Shown here piece by piece: positions 63,701-64,000 of a stretch of 64,000 nucleotides of DNA. The stretch is taken from contig JACPYS010000043.1 in assembly GCA_016195915.1 (NCBI GenBank), positions 1-64,000 of the forward strand, given 5' to 3'. How positions within the stretch are numbered: position 1 is the stretch's first letter; the number at the start of each line of letters is the position of its first letter. The notes under the pieces are model-generated. The model did not search any database. It saw nothing but the letters and a program-made list of their open reading frames with translations, and had not been told where the DNA came from. The DNA is from Betaproteobacteria bacterium. GTDB lineage: Bacteria > Pseudomonadota > Gammaproteobacteria > Burkholderiales > SG8-39. The position numbers were made by a program, and so were the translations under genes.

Positions 63701-64000
63701 GCGTTCGCCGGGAAGGAACACCAGGACGTCGCCCGGTCCCTCGCGGCAGCACTCGTCCACCGCGTCGGCCAGCGCCTGCCCTTCCTCCTCGCGCGTGGTA
63801 TCTTCCTCCTCTCCACCCACCGGCCGGTAGCGCACCTCGACCGGGTAGAGCCGGCCGGATACCTCGATCACCGGGGCACCTCCGAAGTGCCTGGAAAACT
63901 TCTCCGCGTCAATGGTGGCCGAGGTGACCACGAGTTTCAGTTCCGGCCTGCGGGGCAGGAGCCGCTTCAGGTAGCCGAGCAGGAAATCGATATTGAGGCT
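60707..64000 (-). CDS. hrpA: ATP-dependent RNA helicase HrpA (5' end outside window)
   Basis: This DEAH-box helicase is open from the right edge, with 1097 residues visible. SATIDAEKFSRHFGGAP is motif III, VLVFLPGEREIRDA motif IV, VLATNVAETSLTVPGIRYVVDTG motif V, and ASASQRAGRCGR motif VI. The Walker A and DEAH motifs lie outside the window. The C-terminal DUF3418 region is present (HFEPGSPRDGVTMTVPVALLN). It acts in mRNA processing and rescue of stalled ribosomes in E. coli. Confidence 0.95.
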   Translation of the reverse strand, partial: SLNIDFLLGYLKRLLPRRPELKLVVTSATIDAEKFSRHFGGAPVIEVSGRLYPVEVRYRPVGGEEEDTTREEEGQALADAVDECCREGPGDVLVFLPGEREIRDAAEVLRKRHAPHTEILPLYSRLSATDQDQVFKPGGARRIVLATNVAETSLTVPGIRYVVDTGVARVKRYSYRNKVEQLRIERISRASASQRAGRCGRVQDGVCVRLYSEAEYGARAPFTDPEVLRSSLAAVILRAKSLHLGDVADFPFVDAPPPRAIADGYALLRELGAVDEANELTPLGTELARLPLDPRVGRMILAARDEHCLEQGLVIAAGLSVQDPRERPLERQAAADLAHAKFDDPRSDFVTYLRMWKHFGELLEHKKSNRKLAEACRDSHLSVGRMREWRAVHAQLHAAVAEMGWKMSRADVATQEGYRAVHRALLAGLLGNVGLKTDESGAYTGARGIKFRVHPSTGTKKPGRWIVAAELAETTRLYARCAAVIEPQWLEELGAHLLKRSREDPHWEKLRAQVVAMERGTLYGLPVYVGRRVNYGPHDPLLARELFIRSALVEGEYETRAPFFQHNRRLLREIERLEHKSRRPDILVDDELIFAFYDSRVPEGIHNGADFEKWRKDAERSDPKLLYLRREDLMRHQAAGITTGNFPPVLRVGLSEFALEYHFEPGSPRDGVTMTVPVALLNQVSAARCEWLVPGLLKEKVQTLAKSMPQRLRHKLGPLAEFAEDFASAVPPSDSPLAAVLARYIRSEFNLEVPLDAFRPDSAPPHLTMKFRVIDEHGRQLALGRNITEIRDALRAATGAAIAADVPLRTGVERHTSWEAGDLAEVMEISRGGQTMIGYPALVDDGEGVVLQVLDSAETAREMHRAGVRRLLAIAFRERLRDIERAVAKENAAKMLFAPIGGETTLEKEIVAAALERSFLGASLPMSQRQFAERCEEGRNRLTLIAQELQRLAGTILAEHAGAQKKLAALANGFPGAADDVKQQCARLLHPHFVSRTPWERLQHFPRYLKAVSLRLDKLRADPARDARLAAELAPLHAGWLREDAARQRLGRATPEIEQFGWLLEELRVALFAQELRTPVPVSAKRLAKLWQSIRNG

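Overview
The window is 64 kb of gene-dense, high-GC DNA. It most resembles a chromosome of an environmental betaproteobacterium. This rests on gene neighbourhoods and families: icd-csp-clpS-clpA, coaBC/dut/radC/rpmB/rpmG, a PHB phasin, a GlcDEF glycolate oxidase, a TRAP transporter and a flavocytochrome-c sulfide dehydrogenase. No tRNA, rRNA, CRISPR array or insertion sequence was recognised. The metabolism suggested is that of a respiratory heterotroph able to oxidise organic acids and reduced sulfur and to store polyhydroxybutyrate.

Layout. 0-4 kb: TRAP transporter (dctM partial, dctQ, dctP) and an NhaD/ArsB-type antiporter. 4-9 kb: MarC, UspA, LutC-like protein and the proton-translocating transhydrogenase pntA/pntB. 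9-13 kb: a fused osmoprotectant ABC receptor/permease, an MsbA-type exporter and a rhodanese-ChrB protein. 13-16 kb: a four-PAS diguanylate cyclase. 16-23 kb: hyi-glcD-glcE-glcF and a molybdopterin oxidoreductase in one minus-strand operon. 23-27 kb: a SulP transporter and a TauE permease fused to two UspA domains. 27-34 kb: a probable metal-handling block (PuuD-like membrane protein, TonB receptor, EamA carrier with a His-rich tail, DUF192, a Lys/Met-rich secreted peptide, a TPR protein and an EF-hand HupE/UreJ-type protein). 34-41 kb: icd, csp, clpS, clpA, fccA and fccB. 41-45 kb: dut, coaBC, radC, rpmB, rpmG and a desaturase. 45-52 kb: an MscS-type channel, a giant hybrid histidine kinase with a remnant response regulator, and a porin. 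52-64 kb: rsmB, DUF3108, purN, TraB/GumN, a lipoprotein-like methyltransferase, thioredoxin, gluQ, EamA, phasin, a CinA-type protein, EI24 and hrpA (partial).

Most striking, four genes are visibly interrupted at positions where homologous sequence continues. lutC has an in-frame TAG replacing a conserved Glu, followed by an intact 20-codon tail. pntA has an in-frame TGA between its first and second membrane helices. The MsbA-type exporter has a one-base frameshift in its membrane domain. The response regulator beside the hybrid kinase has a large internal deletion. Either the assembly carries errors or this lineage is losing these functions; reads would decide.

Regulation is unusually readable. 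Two FNR/ANR-type boxes lie about 140 bp upstream of dctP and of pntA. A strong terminator separates dctP from dctQM. A UUCG-loop terminator lies inside the signal-peptide codons of the TonB receptor. Clear sigma-70 promoters precede rpmB and phaP. Several bidirectional terminators close the operons.
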